Shown here piece by piece: positions 1 to 6,466 of a stretch of 7,640 nt of DNA; the first letter of the stretch is position 1; every line of letters begins with the position of its first letter. This DNA is from an uncultured Rhizobiaceae group bacterium (GTDB lineage: Bacteria; Pseudomonadota; Alphaproteobacteria; Rhizobiales; Rhizobiaceae). A program made the translations under genes and the position numbers. The stretch spans positions 1-7,640 of the forward strand of contig CALFBU010000290.1 in NCBI GenBank assembly GCA_937951455.1, read 5' to 3'. Under the pieces are notes generated by a model that saw only the letters and a list, made by a program, of their open reading frames with translations, was not told where the DNA came from and did not search any database.

Positions 1-27
1 GATATTAGTTTCCAGCCGCCATCAATT

Positions 28-1070
<1,043 letters not shown>

Positions 1071-1133
1071 ATTTTTGTTTTTGCAAAGCACAGAATTTTC
1101 GGTAATTATTTCAATGGTTTAAAAAGAATTACA

Positions 1134-1153
1134 TTTACGTAAAGGTAAGAATT
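1134..1153. repeat. 20-bp direct repeat, copy B, with palindrome TTTACGTAAA
   Basis: Second copy of the repeat at 1003-1022, offset by exactly 131 bp and in the same orientation. Its palindrome occupies 1134-1143, and its last two bases fall within the zapE stop codon (1152-1154). The two copies thus bracket almost the whole zapE-mdh gap. Either both are operator sites, or the gap segment arose by duplication or insertion between short repeats; the sequence does not decide. Confidence 0.5.
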
Positions 1154-2288
1154 ACTGTACACCTATATATTCTCGTGACTGCATTTCATGCAATCTCGAT
1201 ACGGTTCTTTTAAATTCAAATGCCTCAGTGCCGCTGGTTGCTGTGTAAAGTTTATCCGGTGTTGCCTGTGCGGAGACAACAATCCGAATATGATTGTCGT
1301 AAAGCGTATCAATCAAGAGTATGAATCGTTTTGCGGCATTGTGATCTTCGCGCTGCATAATCGGAACATCTTCAAGAAAGACCGTATGGTAATTGCGTGC
1401 TATGGCCAGATAATCTGCCGCACTGCGTGGCTCAAGACAAAGCGTTTTAAACGAAACTCTGGCAACGCCGGTGGCGGCCTGTCGGATTTCGAGCGTTCTT
1501 CCCTTCAATTGAAGGGTTTCTGGCGAACCTGCATCCGTTCCCGTCAGCCTTTCCCAAGTTTCATCCATCGACTTTTTCGTTTTTGCGTTCAACGGCGTGT
1601 AATAAACAGGAGCCTGGTCAAGTTTTTCCAGTCTGAAATCGGTTCTGGCATCAAGGTTGAAGACTTCAACGTTTTCCAGCAATAAATCTATGAATGGCAG
1701 GAAAATCTTTCGATTAAGTCCATTTTTATAAAGGTTCGGAGGTTCAACGTTAGAAGTGGCGATGATGACGACACGTTCATCAAACATGGCTTCAAACAAA
1801 CGACCCAAAATCATCGCGTCAGCGATATCGGTTACTGTAAATTCATCAAAACACAAAACACTAGCCTCTTCTGCAAGTGTTTCGGCAATTTGAGGAATTG
1901 GGTCTTCTTGCTTTGTTTCACCGCGTTTGAAGGCTTCACGATGTTGGTGGATACGCTCTTGCGCGTCCTGCATGAAATCATTGAAGTGGGCGCGGCGTTT
2001 GCGTTTGTGCGGCAGGATTTCGAAAAACATATCCATCAACATGGATTTGCCGCGTCCTACATCTCCCCAGATATAAAGACCCTTGATTTTCTCAGGTGCC
2101 TTCTTGGCAAATAGCCAACCCAATGCGCTTGATTTTCTGGACAGTCGTTTTTTTTCGAGGTTATCCAGTAATTCATCAAAAAGATTGACCAGCTTTACCT
2201 GATTGACGTCCAATTCGATGTGACCAGCAGATATGAGCTTGTCATAGGCTGATTTCATCTTTTGTGGAGTGAGTTCGCTGGTATCCAT
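1152..2288 (-). CDS. zapE: Cell division protein ZapE (AFG1-like P-loop ATPase)
   Basis: A cytoplasmic ATPase of the AFG1/LACE1 family. In E. coli, ZapE associates with the FtsZ ring during constriction and under stress; the mitochondrial homologue supports respiratory-complex turnover. From the ATG at 2288 the protein is 378 residues, usual for the alphaproteobacterial form. Counting from that Met: Walker A GDVGRGKS near 75-82, Walker B LCFDEF near 145-150, an ATSN sensor motif near 177-180, the family segment LNRKIFLPFI near 191-200, and the C-terminal signature RTVSRLHEMQS near 361-371, likely carrying a nucleotide-sensing arginine. A TTG at 2297 in the same frame would add three residues; neither start has a good Shine-Dalgarno sequence, and I chose the ATG. 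The gene lies 72 bp downstream of the lipoprotein gene and upstream of mdh on the same strand, so it may be partly co-transcribed with either. The family call is firm; the exact cellular role in this organism is inferred. Confidence 0.95.
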   Translation of the reverse strand: MDTSELTPQKMKSAYDKLISAGHIELDVNQVKLVNLFDELLDNLEKKRLSRKSSALGWLFAKKAPEKIKGLYIWGDVGRGKSMLMDMFFEILPHKRKRRAHFNDFMQDAQERIHQHREAFKRGETKQEDPIPQIAETLAEEASVLCFDEFTVTDIADAMILGRLFEAMFDERVVIIATSNVEPPNLYKNGLNRKIFLPFIDLLLENVEVFNLDARTDFRLEKLDQAPVYYTPLNAKTKKSMDETWERLTGTDAGSPETLQLKGRTLEIRQAATGVARVSFKTLCLEPRSAADYLAIARNYHTVFLEDVPIMQREDHNAAKRFILLIDTLYDNHIRIVVSAQATPDKLYTATSGTEAFEFKRTVSRLHEMQSREYIGVQ

Positions 2289-2318
2289 AGCCGGCAATCA
2301 TATGCAAAAGTTTACAAA

Positions 2319-2343
2319 TGCAAACTGAAAACTTGGGTTTGCA
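2319..2343. repeat. Inverted repeat between lipoprotein gene and zapE
   Basis: TGCAAAC (2319-2325) and GTTTGCA (2337-2343) form a perfect 7-bp stem around an 11-base loop. A further ATGCAAA at 2302-2308 repeats the left arm directly, 16 bp away from its copy at 2318-2324. The stem is short and AT-rich and is not followed by a clean T-run on the minus strand (the next bases are ATTTGTAAAC), so it is at best a weak terminator for the lipoprotein transcript. It could instead be an operator for zapE. Confidence 0.25.
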
Positions 2344-2360
2344 ACAATTACGATTGAATT

Positions 2361-2945
2361 TTATCGCGAAAACGAAATCGGTTGGCCACTTGCGGTTACG
2401 CCAGCATAGCGTTCTGCACCAACAGCGCCAAGGCTGGCAACTTGCGAACCGTTACCGTCTACCAAAACCACTTTTGAACCCTTGATATCCCACGCAGTGA
2501 CAGTGCTTAGTTCTGGTGAATTACAACGTAATGTGGTTGCGCGGTAGCCGCCAGACCATTTGGTGAAAGCGAGGATAGCGCGACATTGTGAGCTGTCAGA
2601 GGCGACGTTCCATGAACCTGCCAATGGCTCATGCGTTAGAGGCTCACTGTTTGCCGGTTTTGGTTCAAGCGAAGCAGTTTCAACAGGCGTTTCCACGACT
2701 GGTGCGGTTTCAACCGTAGGAGCCTGAGGGGCAGTTGGCGCATCCAATGCAGCGCTTTGTGTTGGGTCTGCTTGTGTTGTTTGTGAAATCGGGTCCAACT
2801 GGGTTGATGCCACAGTTCCCGAAGGCACAGAAGGCAGGGGCTGTGGTGGCGTTTGAGTGTTAATATTCAAAGCATTTGATGAACGATTACAGCCTGCAAT
2901 GGCCACAGCCATCAACAAAATTGCTAGTGAAGTTTTATTACTCAT
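2361..2945 (-). CDS. Outer-membrane-type lipoprotein with Inh/Omp19 protease-inhibitor domain
   Basis: A 194-residue predicted lipoprotein. Residues 1-18 form a signal peptide with a lipobox, IAG followed by Cys19; Asn at +2 is not the Asp inner-membrane retention signal of the E. coli Lol rule, so an outer-membrane site is likely. Residues 20-106 are a low-complexity linker rich in Pro, Thr, Ala, Gln and Glu. Residues 107-194 resemble the AprI/Inh barrel of metalloprotease inhibitors and Brucella Omp19: LAGSWNV near the start, Cys121 and Cys141 placed for the family disulfide, Trp130 and Trp152, and a repeated glycine-rich strand pattern to the C-terminus. Omp19 inhibits host proteases, but many family members have no tested activity. 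The ATG at 2945 is chosen because GAAGGG (2953-2958) lies 7 bp upstream; a start at 2975 would add ten residues ahead of the signal peptide and lacks this support. It is divergent from dctP and upstream of zapE. No metalloprotease partner is visible in the window. Confidence 0.85.
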   Translation of the reverse strand: MSNKTSLAILLMAVAIAGCNRSSNALNINTQTPPQPLPSVPSGTVASTQLDPISQTTQADPTQSAALDAPTAPQAPTVETAPVVETPVETASLEPKPANSEPLTHEPLAGSWNVASDSSQCRAILAFTKWSGGYRATTLRCNSPELSTVTAWDIKGSKVVLVDGNGSQVASLGAVGAERYAGVTASGQPISFSR

Positions 2946-3037
2946 GTTTAAGCCCTTCGCCAATAGGCAAGTCATAATCCTGATTTGTAGCCATATTATG
3001 GCTCACTAAATCCTAAATCTAGGTTAACAAAGGATTA

Positions 3038-3067
3038 AATATAACGTTACGTAAGGCTTAGTGTCAC
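3038..3067 (-). promoter_or_regulatory. Candidate promoter of the lipoprotein gene, with TTACGTAA in its spacer
   Basis: On the minus strand GTGACA (3067-3062) and TATATT (3043-3038) each match the sigma-70 consensus at five of six positions and are 18 bp apart. The palindrome TTACGTAA (3047-3054) lies inside the spacer, sharing its eight bases with the two repeats near mdh. A dyad between -35 and -10 is where MerR-family activators bind, though those promoters usually have 19-20 bp spacers. This gives a leader of roughly 85 bases before the ATG at 2945. Pattern evidence only. Confidence 0.35.
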
Positions 3068-3101
3068 AATTATTGTCTCGTTTCAAGTTCCATTGTTACA
3101 A
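3066..3101. promoter_or_regulatory. Two ACAAT/ATTGT dyads in the divergent region
   Basis: ACAAT-T-ATTGT (3066-3076) is a perfect 11-bp inverted repeat, and TTGT-T-ACAA (3093-3101) is a related 9-bp one; their centres are 26 bp apart. The first overlaps the outer edge of the candidate lipoprotein promoter. They could be two half-sites of one operator acting on either divergent gene, but short AT-rich dyads arise easily by chance. Confidence 0.2.
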
Positions 3102-3104
3102 ATT

Positions 3105-3135
3105 TATATCATGAGCAGGATTCTGCCTATATCAT
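3105..3135. promoter_or_regulatory. Candidate operator upstream of dctP: paired TATATCAT around a dyad
   Basis: TATATCAT occurs at 3105-3112 and 3128-3135, 23 bp apart in the same orientation. Between them lies GCAGGATTCTGC (3115-3126), a near-perfect 12-bp palindrome with one mismatched pair, whose middle contains GATTC, a GANTC site of the kind methylated by CcrM in alphaproteobacteria. If the promoter at 3143-3171 is real, the element is centred near -57, a usual place for an activator. TRAP operons are commonly controlled by a local or two-component regulator, but none is encoded in this window and no sigma-54 promoter was seen. Confidence 0.35.
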
Positions 3136-3142
3136 ACATTTC

Positions 3143-3171
3143 TTGATTTGTTGAATGCTCTAGGGTTTAGT
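3143..3171 (+). promoter_or_regulatory. Candidate dctP promoter
   Basis: TTGATT (3143-3148) and TTTAGT (3166-3171) are separated by 17 bp; each matches the sigma-70 consensus at four of six positions. An overlapping alternative is TTGAAT (3151-3156) with AATATT (3175-3180). Neither is strong, as would fit a promoter that depends on an activator bound just upstream. The transcript leader would be about 35 bases. Confidence 0.25.
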
Positions 3172-3211
3172 GAGAATATTGAATACATAAATTTTCTTGG
3201 AGGAGAATATC

Positions 3212-4207
3212 ATGAAAATCGTAAAAAAACTGGCTTTGGCATTAACGCTAACGGTTGCAACGACTGCGGGTGCATATGCTGCGTGTGAACCTGGTGAAAC
3301 AGTAATCAAGTTCAGCCATGTAACCAATACAGACAAACACCCAAAAGGCATTGCCGCTACACTTTTGCAGGAACGCGTAAACAAGGAAATGAACGGCAAA
3401 GCTTGTATGGAAGTTTTCCCGAACTCAACGCTTTATGATGATAACAAAGTGCTTGAGGCGCTTTTGAATGGCGATGTGCATCTTGCTGCACCATCGCTTT
3501 CCAAGTTTGAGAAGTTTACCAAAAAGTTTCGTATTTTTGATTTGCCATTCATGTTCGCAAACATTGATGCGGTGGATGCATTCCAGGCTTCAGATGCAGG
3601 TCAGGGGTTGAAAGACTCCATGGTCAAGCGTGGTCTTAAAGGCCTTGCTTTCTGGCACAATGGCATGAAGCAAATGTCAGCAAGTGTTCCACTTGTTAAC
3701 CCATCTGATGCCAAAGGCCTAAAGTTCCGCGTGCAGGCATCTGACGTGCTTGTTGCCCAGTTTGAACAACTTGGCGCTTCACCACAAAAAATGTCATTCA
3801 AGGAAGTTTATGGCGGTCTTCAAACGAAGGTTATCGATGGTCAGGAAAATACCTGGTCTAACATTTACGGCAAAAAATTCTTTGAAGTGCAGGATGGTAC
3901 TACAGAGACAAACCACGGCATTATCGATTATCTGGTTGTAACCTCTGATGAGTGGTTGGCCGGTCTTGATGCAGGTGTTCGTGATCAGTTCCTGACAATT
4001 CTTAAAGAAGTGACTGAAACACGCAACAAAGAATCTTTTGCTGTGAATGAAGACAACAAAGCCAAGATTATTGAAGCAGGGGGTGTAGTTCGCACGCTAA
4101 CACCTGAGCAACGTCAGGCTTGGGTTGATGCCCTTAAGCCAGTATGGGCAAAGTTTGAAGGCGATATCGGTAAAGATCTTATCGACGCTGCTCAAGCAAC
4201 AAACTAA
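3212..4207 (+). CDS. dctP: TRAP transporter periplasmic substrate-binding protein, C4-dicarboxylate (DctP) type
   Basis: Captures a carboxylate substrate in the periplasm and delivers it to the DctQM membrane unit. The protein is 331 residues with a Sec signal peptide (KK at 5-6, hydrophobic core 7-20, likely cleavage after AYA at 21-23). The mature part is DctP-family throughout: IKFSHVT near 32-38, the FWHNGMKQMS strand at 147-156, GLKFRVQ at 169-175 with Arg173 expected to bind the substrate carboxylate, FKEVYGGLQ near 196-204, and DGQEN at 209-213 with the conserved Asn213. This pattern resembles Rhodobacter capsulatus DctP, so malate, succinate or fumarate is the likeliest ligand, though close relatives bind other acids. 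Cys25 and Cys65 could form a disulfide. The ATG at 3212 is chosen because GGAGGAG (3199-3205) sits 6 bp before it; an upstream TTG at 3197 would overlap this site. First gene of the dctPQM operon. Confidence 0.95.
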   Translation: MKIVKKLALALTLTVATTAGAYAACEPGETVIKFSHVTNTDKHPKGIAATLLQERVNKEMNGKACMEVFPNSTLYDDNKVLEALLNGDVHLAAPSLSKFEKFTKKFRIFDLPFMFANIDAVDAFQASDAGQGLKDSMVKRGLKGLAFWHNGMKQMSASVPLVNPSDAKGLKFRVQASDVLVAQFEQLGASPQKMSFKEVYGGLQTKVIDGQENTWSNIYGKKFFEVQDGTTETNHGIIDYLVVTSDEWLAGLDAGVRDQFLTILKEVTETRNKESFAVNEDNKAKIIEAGGVVRTLTPEQRQAWVDALKPVWAKFEGDIGKDLIDAAQATN

Positions 4208-4230
4208 GCTTTCTACTCTAAAGTAAAATC

Positions 4231-4258
4231 TTGCGGCAGTTTATAATAACTGCCGCAA
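4231..4258 (+). terminator. Intercistronic hairpin between dctP and dctQ
   Basis: TTGCGGCAGTT (4231-4241) and AACTGCCGCAA (4248-4258) form a perfect 11-bp stem with a TATAAT loop. The bases that follow (ACCTTTCTTG) are pyrimidine-rich but not a proper T-run, so termination is likely partial or absent. Such hairpins after the binding-protein gene commonly protect the dctP message or reduce read-through, giving more binding protein than membrane subunits. It ends only 9 bases before the dctQ ribosome site. Confidence 0.75.
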
Positions 4259-4279
4259 ACCTTTCTTGAGGTGCTCATC

Positions 4280-4909
4280 ATGCATACCCAATCAAAACCT
4301 AAATCCATTATTGATAACATAGAAGAAACCTTCATCGCGGTAACGCTGGGGTTGATGACGCTTATCACATTTGCAAACGTCATTGCGCGCTATGTTTTCA
4401 ATGCAAATATTCTCTGGGGGCTTGAAGCTACCGTATTTCTATTTGCCTGGCTGGTTTTAATCGGCGCTTCTTACGGTGTTAAACAAACCTTCCACATCGG
4501 AGTTGATGTCGTTCTCGTTATGGTACCTAAGCATGTACGTAAAATTCTCACTCTGATTGCCTGCGCAGCATGTGTATTATTTGCAGCACTTTTACTTAAA
4601 GGCGCTTGGGATTATTGGTCGCCTTTTATCGGTAAACGCGCTTTTTATGAGACAGACGATTTGCCTGTGCCGTTTTTCCTGACCTGGATCAGCGACGTAT
4701 TTAATGATGGCGAAGCTTATGAAAAACTGCCTCGCTTCATTCCCTATGCTGCCTTGCCGATAGGGATGGCGCTTTTACTTTACCGTTTCATTCAGGCCAC
4801 CTGGTACGTGATTACCGACCAGCAGGTTGGCGTTATTGCCAGCCACGAAGTTGAAGAATTGATGGAAGAAGTCACCAGCAATAATGCCCAAGAAGGGGAG
4901 AATAACTAA
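4280..4909 (+). CDS. dctQ: TRAP transporter small membrane subunit DctQ
   Basis: The small inner-membrane subunit of the TRAP transporter, which pairs with DctM and helps dock the loaded binding protein. It is 209 residues with four predicted membrane helices at about 18-40, 47-66, 88-108 and 153-173. Family features are the RYVFN turn ending helix 1 (Arg37), Glu49 in helix 2 (WGLEATVFLFAW), and a GVKQTFHIGVDV segment after helix 2 at about 66-77. The loop between helices 3 and 4 is long, about 45 residues, and acidic (YETDD near 123-127); many C4-dicarboxylate-type DctQ proteins also have an extended loop here. A hydrophilic acidic tail follows residue 185. The start is the ATG at 4280, preceded by GAGGTG (4268-4273) at 6 bp; the GTG at 4271 lies within that site. 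The stop overlaps the dctM start by one base (TAATG), implying coupled translation. Confidence 0.93.
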   Translation: MHTQSKPKSIIDNIEETFIAVTLGLMTLITFANVIARYVFNANILWGLEATVFLFAWLVLIGASYGVKQTFHIGVDVVLVMVPKHVRKILTLIACAACVLFAALLLKGAWDYWSPFIGKRAFYETDDLPVPFFLTWISDVFNDGEAYEKLPRFIPYAALPIGMALLLYRFIQATWYVITDQQVGVIASHEVEELMEEVTSNNAQEGENN

Positions 4910-6285
4910 TGGAAGTTGCTATCCTCTTTGCGCTTGTTATCGGGCTAATGCTGATTGGTGTGCCAATCGCGATTTCGCTTGGCTTGTCGAGCATGATTTT
5001 CCTTCTGGTATATTCAGACGGTTCACTGGCCTCAATTGCACAAACATTGTTCTCCGCCTTTGATGGTCATTATACTTTGTTGGCTATTCCTTTCTTCATT
5101 TTGGCGTCGAGTTTCATGTCGACGGGCGGTGTTGCCAAACGGATTATTCGATTTGCAAACGCCTGTGTGGGCCACTTTTCCGGCGGCCTTGCGATTGCAT
5201 CGGTTTTTGCCTGTATGATGTTTGCAGCCCTTTCAGGTTCTTCGCCTGCAACGGTTGTGGCGATTGGTTCTATCGTAATCGCGGGTATGCGCGAAGCAGG
5301 TTACACAAAGGAATTTGCTGCAGGTGTCATTTGTAATGCGGGTACGCTCGGCATTCTTATTCCGCCATCCATCGTGATGGTTGTCTATGCCGCTGCAACT
5401 GACGTATCAGTTGGTCGTATGTTCCTTGCGGGTGTTTTCCCGGGACTTCTGGCTGGCTTAATGTTGATGCTTGGCATTTTTGTATGGGCGAAAGTGAAGG
5501 GTCTTCCTTCGCAACCGTTTGCGGGATTTAGAGAAATATTTGATTCCGGTAAGGATGCATTCTGGGGACTGTTCCTGATTATCATCATTCTCGGTGGTAT
5601 CTATGGCGGTATTTTTACACCAACGGAAGCGGCGGCAGTTGCTGCAATCTACGCTTTCTTCATCGCAAACTTTGTCTACCGCGACATGGGGCCATTGGCG
5701 GTTATGGGTGATGAGAAAAACACTTCAATATTGCGCAAGCCGCAAGCCGTCATCAGTGCATGGTTTCACCCTGACACCAAGAAAACTCTTTTCGAAGCGG
5801 GCAAGCTTACCATCATGCTTTTGTTCATCATCGCAAATGCGTTGATTTTGAAGCACGTGTTGACCGAAGAGCAAATTCCTCAGGTGATTACAGAGAGTAT
5901 GTTGGCTGCCGGTCTTGGTCCGATTACATTCCTGATTGTCGTCAATATCATTTTGCTGATTGGTGGCCAATTCATGGAGCCGTCAGGTCTCTTGATCATC
6001 GTCGCACCGCTTGTTTTCCCAATCGCCATGGAACTTGGCATCGATCCTATTCACCTTGGCATCATCATGGTCGTCAACATGGAGATAGGGATGATCACAC
6101 CACCGGTCGGACTGAACCTGTTTGTTACTGCCGGGGTGGCGCAAATGTCGGTCACCAATGTTGTGAAAGCCGCACTCCCCTGGGTTGGTATCATGTTCAT
6201 CTTCCTGATCATGGTGACTTACATTCCGTCGATCTCGACATGGCTGCCAACCACGATGATGGGTCCTGAGATTATAACGAGATAG
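4909..6285 (+). CDS. dctM: TRAP transporter large membrane subunit DctM
   Basis: The large inner-membrane subunit that forms the sodium-coupled transport pathway. It is 458 residues and highly hydrophobic throughout, with around a dozen helical segments. Family hallmarks appear in both repeat halves: GSSPAT at 110-115, GTLGILIPPS at 145-154, FTPTEAAA at 236-243, MEPSG at 356-360 and ITPPVGLNLF at 396-405; the paired PPS/PPVG hairpins belong to the substrate and sodium sites. It is somewhat longer than the roughly 425-430 residues usual for DctM, apparently because of a hydrophilic segment at about 256-297 (RDMGP...KKTLF) between the two halves; longer C4-dicarboxylate-type DctM proteins often carry such a segment. 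AAGGGGAG (4893-4900) lies 8 bp before the ATG, inside the end of dctQ. No convincing terminator follows. Confidence 0.95.
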   Translation: MEVAILFALVIGLMLIGVPIAISLGLSSMIFLLVYSDGSLASIAQTLFSAFDGHYTLLAIPFFILASSFMSTGGVAKRIIRFANACVGHFSGGLAIASVFACMMFAALSGSSPATVVAIGSIVIAGMREAGYTKEFAAGVICNAGTLGILIPPSIVMVVYAAATDVSVGRMFLAGVFPGLLAGLMLMLGIFVWAKVKGLPSQPFAGFREIFDSGKDAFWGLFLIIIILGGIYGGIFTPTEAAAVAAIYAFFIANFVYRDMGPLAVMGDEKNTSILRKPQAVISAWFHPDTKKTLFEAGKLTIMLLFIIANALILKHVLTEEQIPQVITESMLAAGLGPITFLIVVNIILLIGGQFMEPSGLLIIVAPLVFPIAMELGIDPIHLGIIMVVNMEIGMITPPVGLNLFVTAGVAQMSVTNVVKAALPWVGIMFIFLIMVTYIPSISTWLPTTMMGPEIITR

Positions 6286-6335
6286 GCTGTCGTTGAAATA
6301 TTTTTGATTTGTTGGTTTCTTTAATAATGCTTTGT

Positions 6336-6400
6336 CAAAAGGCTACAGTGTTATGCCTGATTTATGGTTATTAAAACCTTTTGCGATGTGCAAAAACCTT
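6336..6400. repeat. Repeat cluster upstream of the GGDEF gene
   Basis: AAAACCTT occurs at 6373-6380 and 6393-6400, exactly 20 bp apart, about two helical turns. Between and across these copies lies a small hairpin, TTTTGC-GATGT-GCAAAA. The segment CCTTTTG (6377-6383) can also pair with CAAAAGG at 6336-6342, so two alternative foldings are possible. The 181-bp gap holds no good intrinsic terminator for dctM and no clear sigma-70 promoter, so this cluster is its most structured part; it may be an operator or a leader structure. Significance is uncertain in such AT-rich DNA. Confidence 0.25.
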
Positions 6401-6466
6401 AGTGAAATTTTCTAATCAATATTTAGGAATATTTGTTACCTTAACATTTTATCTCTTAGGATTTAG

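Noticed and set aside
1188..1685. A 165-codon open frame on the plus strand opposite zapE
   Set aside because: It is antisense to a well-conserved ATPase gene, and its translation is Cys/Arg/Phe-rich with no recognisable domain and no good ribosome site. It is a by-product of zapE codon use.
2946..3211. Sigma-54 promoter for dctP, as in DctB/DctD-regulated systems
   Set aside because: No TGGCAC-N5-TTGC-like element was found in the divergent region; a TGGCAC at about 3653 is inside dctP coding sequence.
3160..3399. A 79-codon minus-strand frame across the start of dctP
   Set aside because: It overlaps the dctP ribosome site and signal peptide region, and its composition looks like the complement of that gene rather than a protein.
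5385..5970. Minus-strand open frames opposite dctM
   Set aside because: They lie wholly inside a strongly supported membrane protein gene, lack ribosome sites and show no domain pattern.
6286..6466. Intrinsic terminator after dctM
   Set aside because: Only short, weak stems are present (for example AGGC/GCCT with an 11-base loop), without a following T-run.
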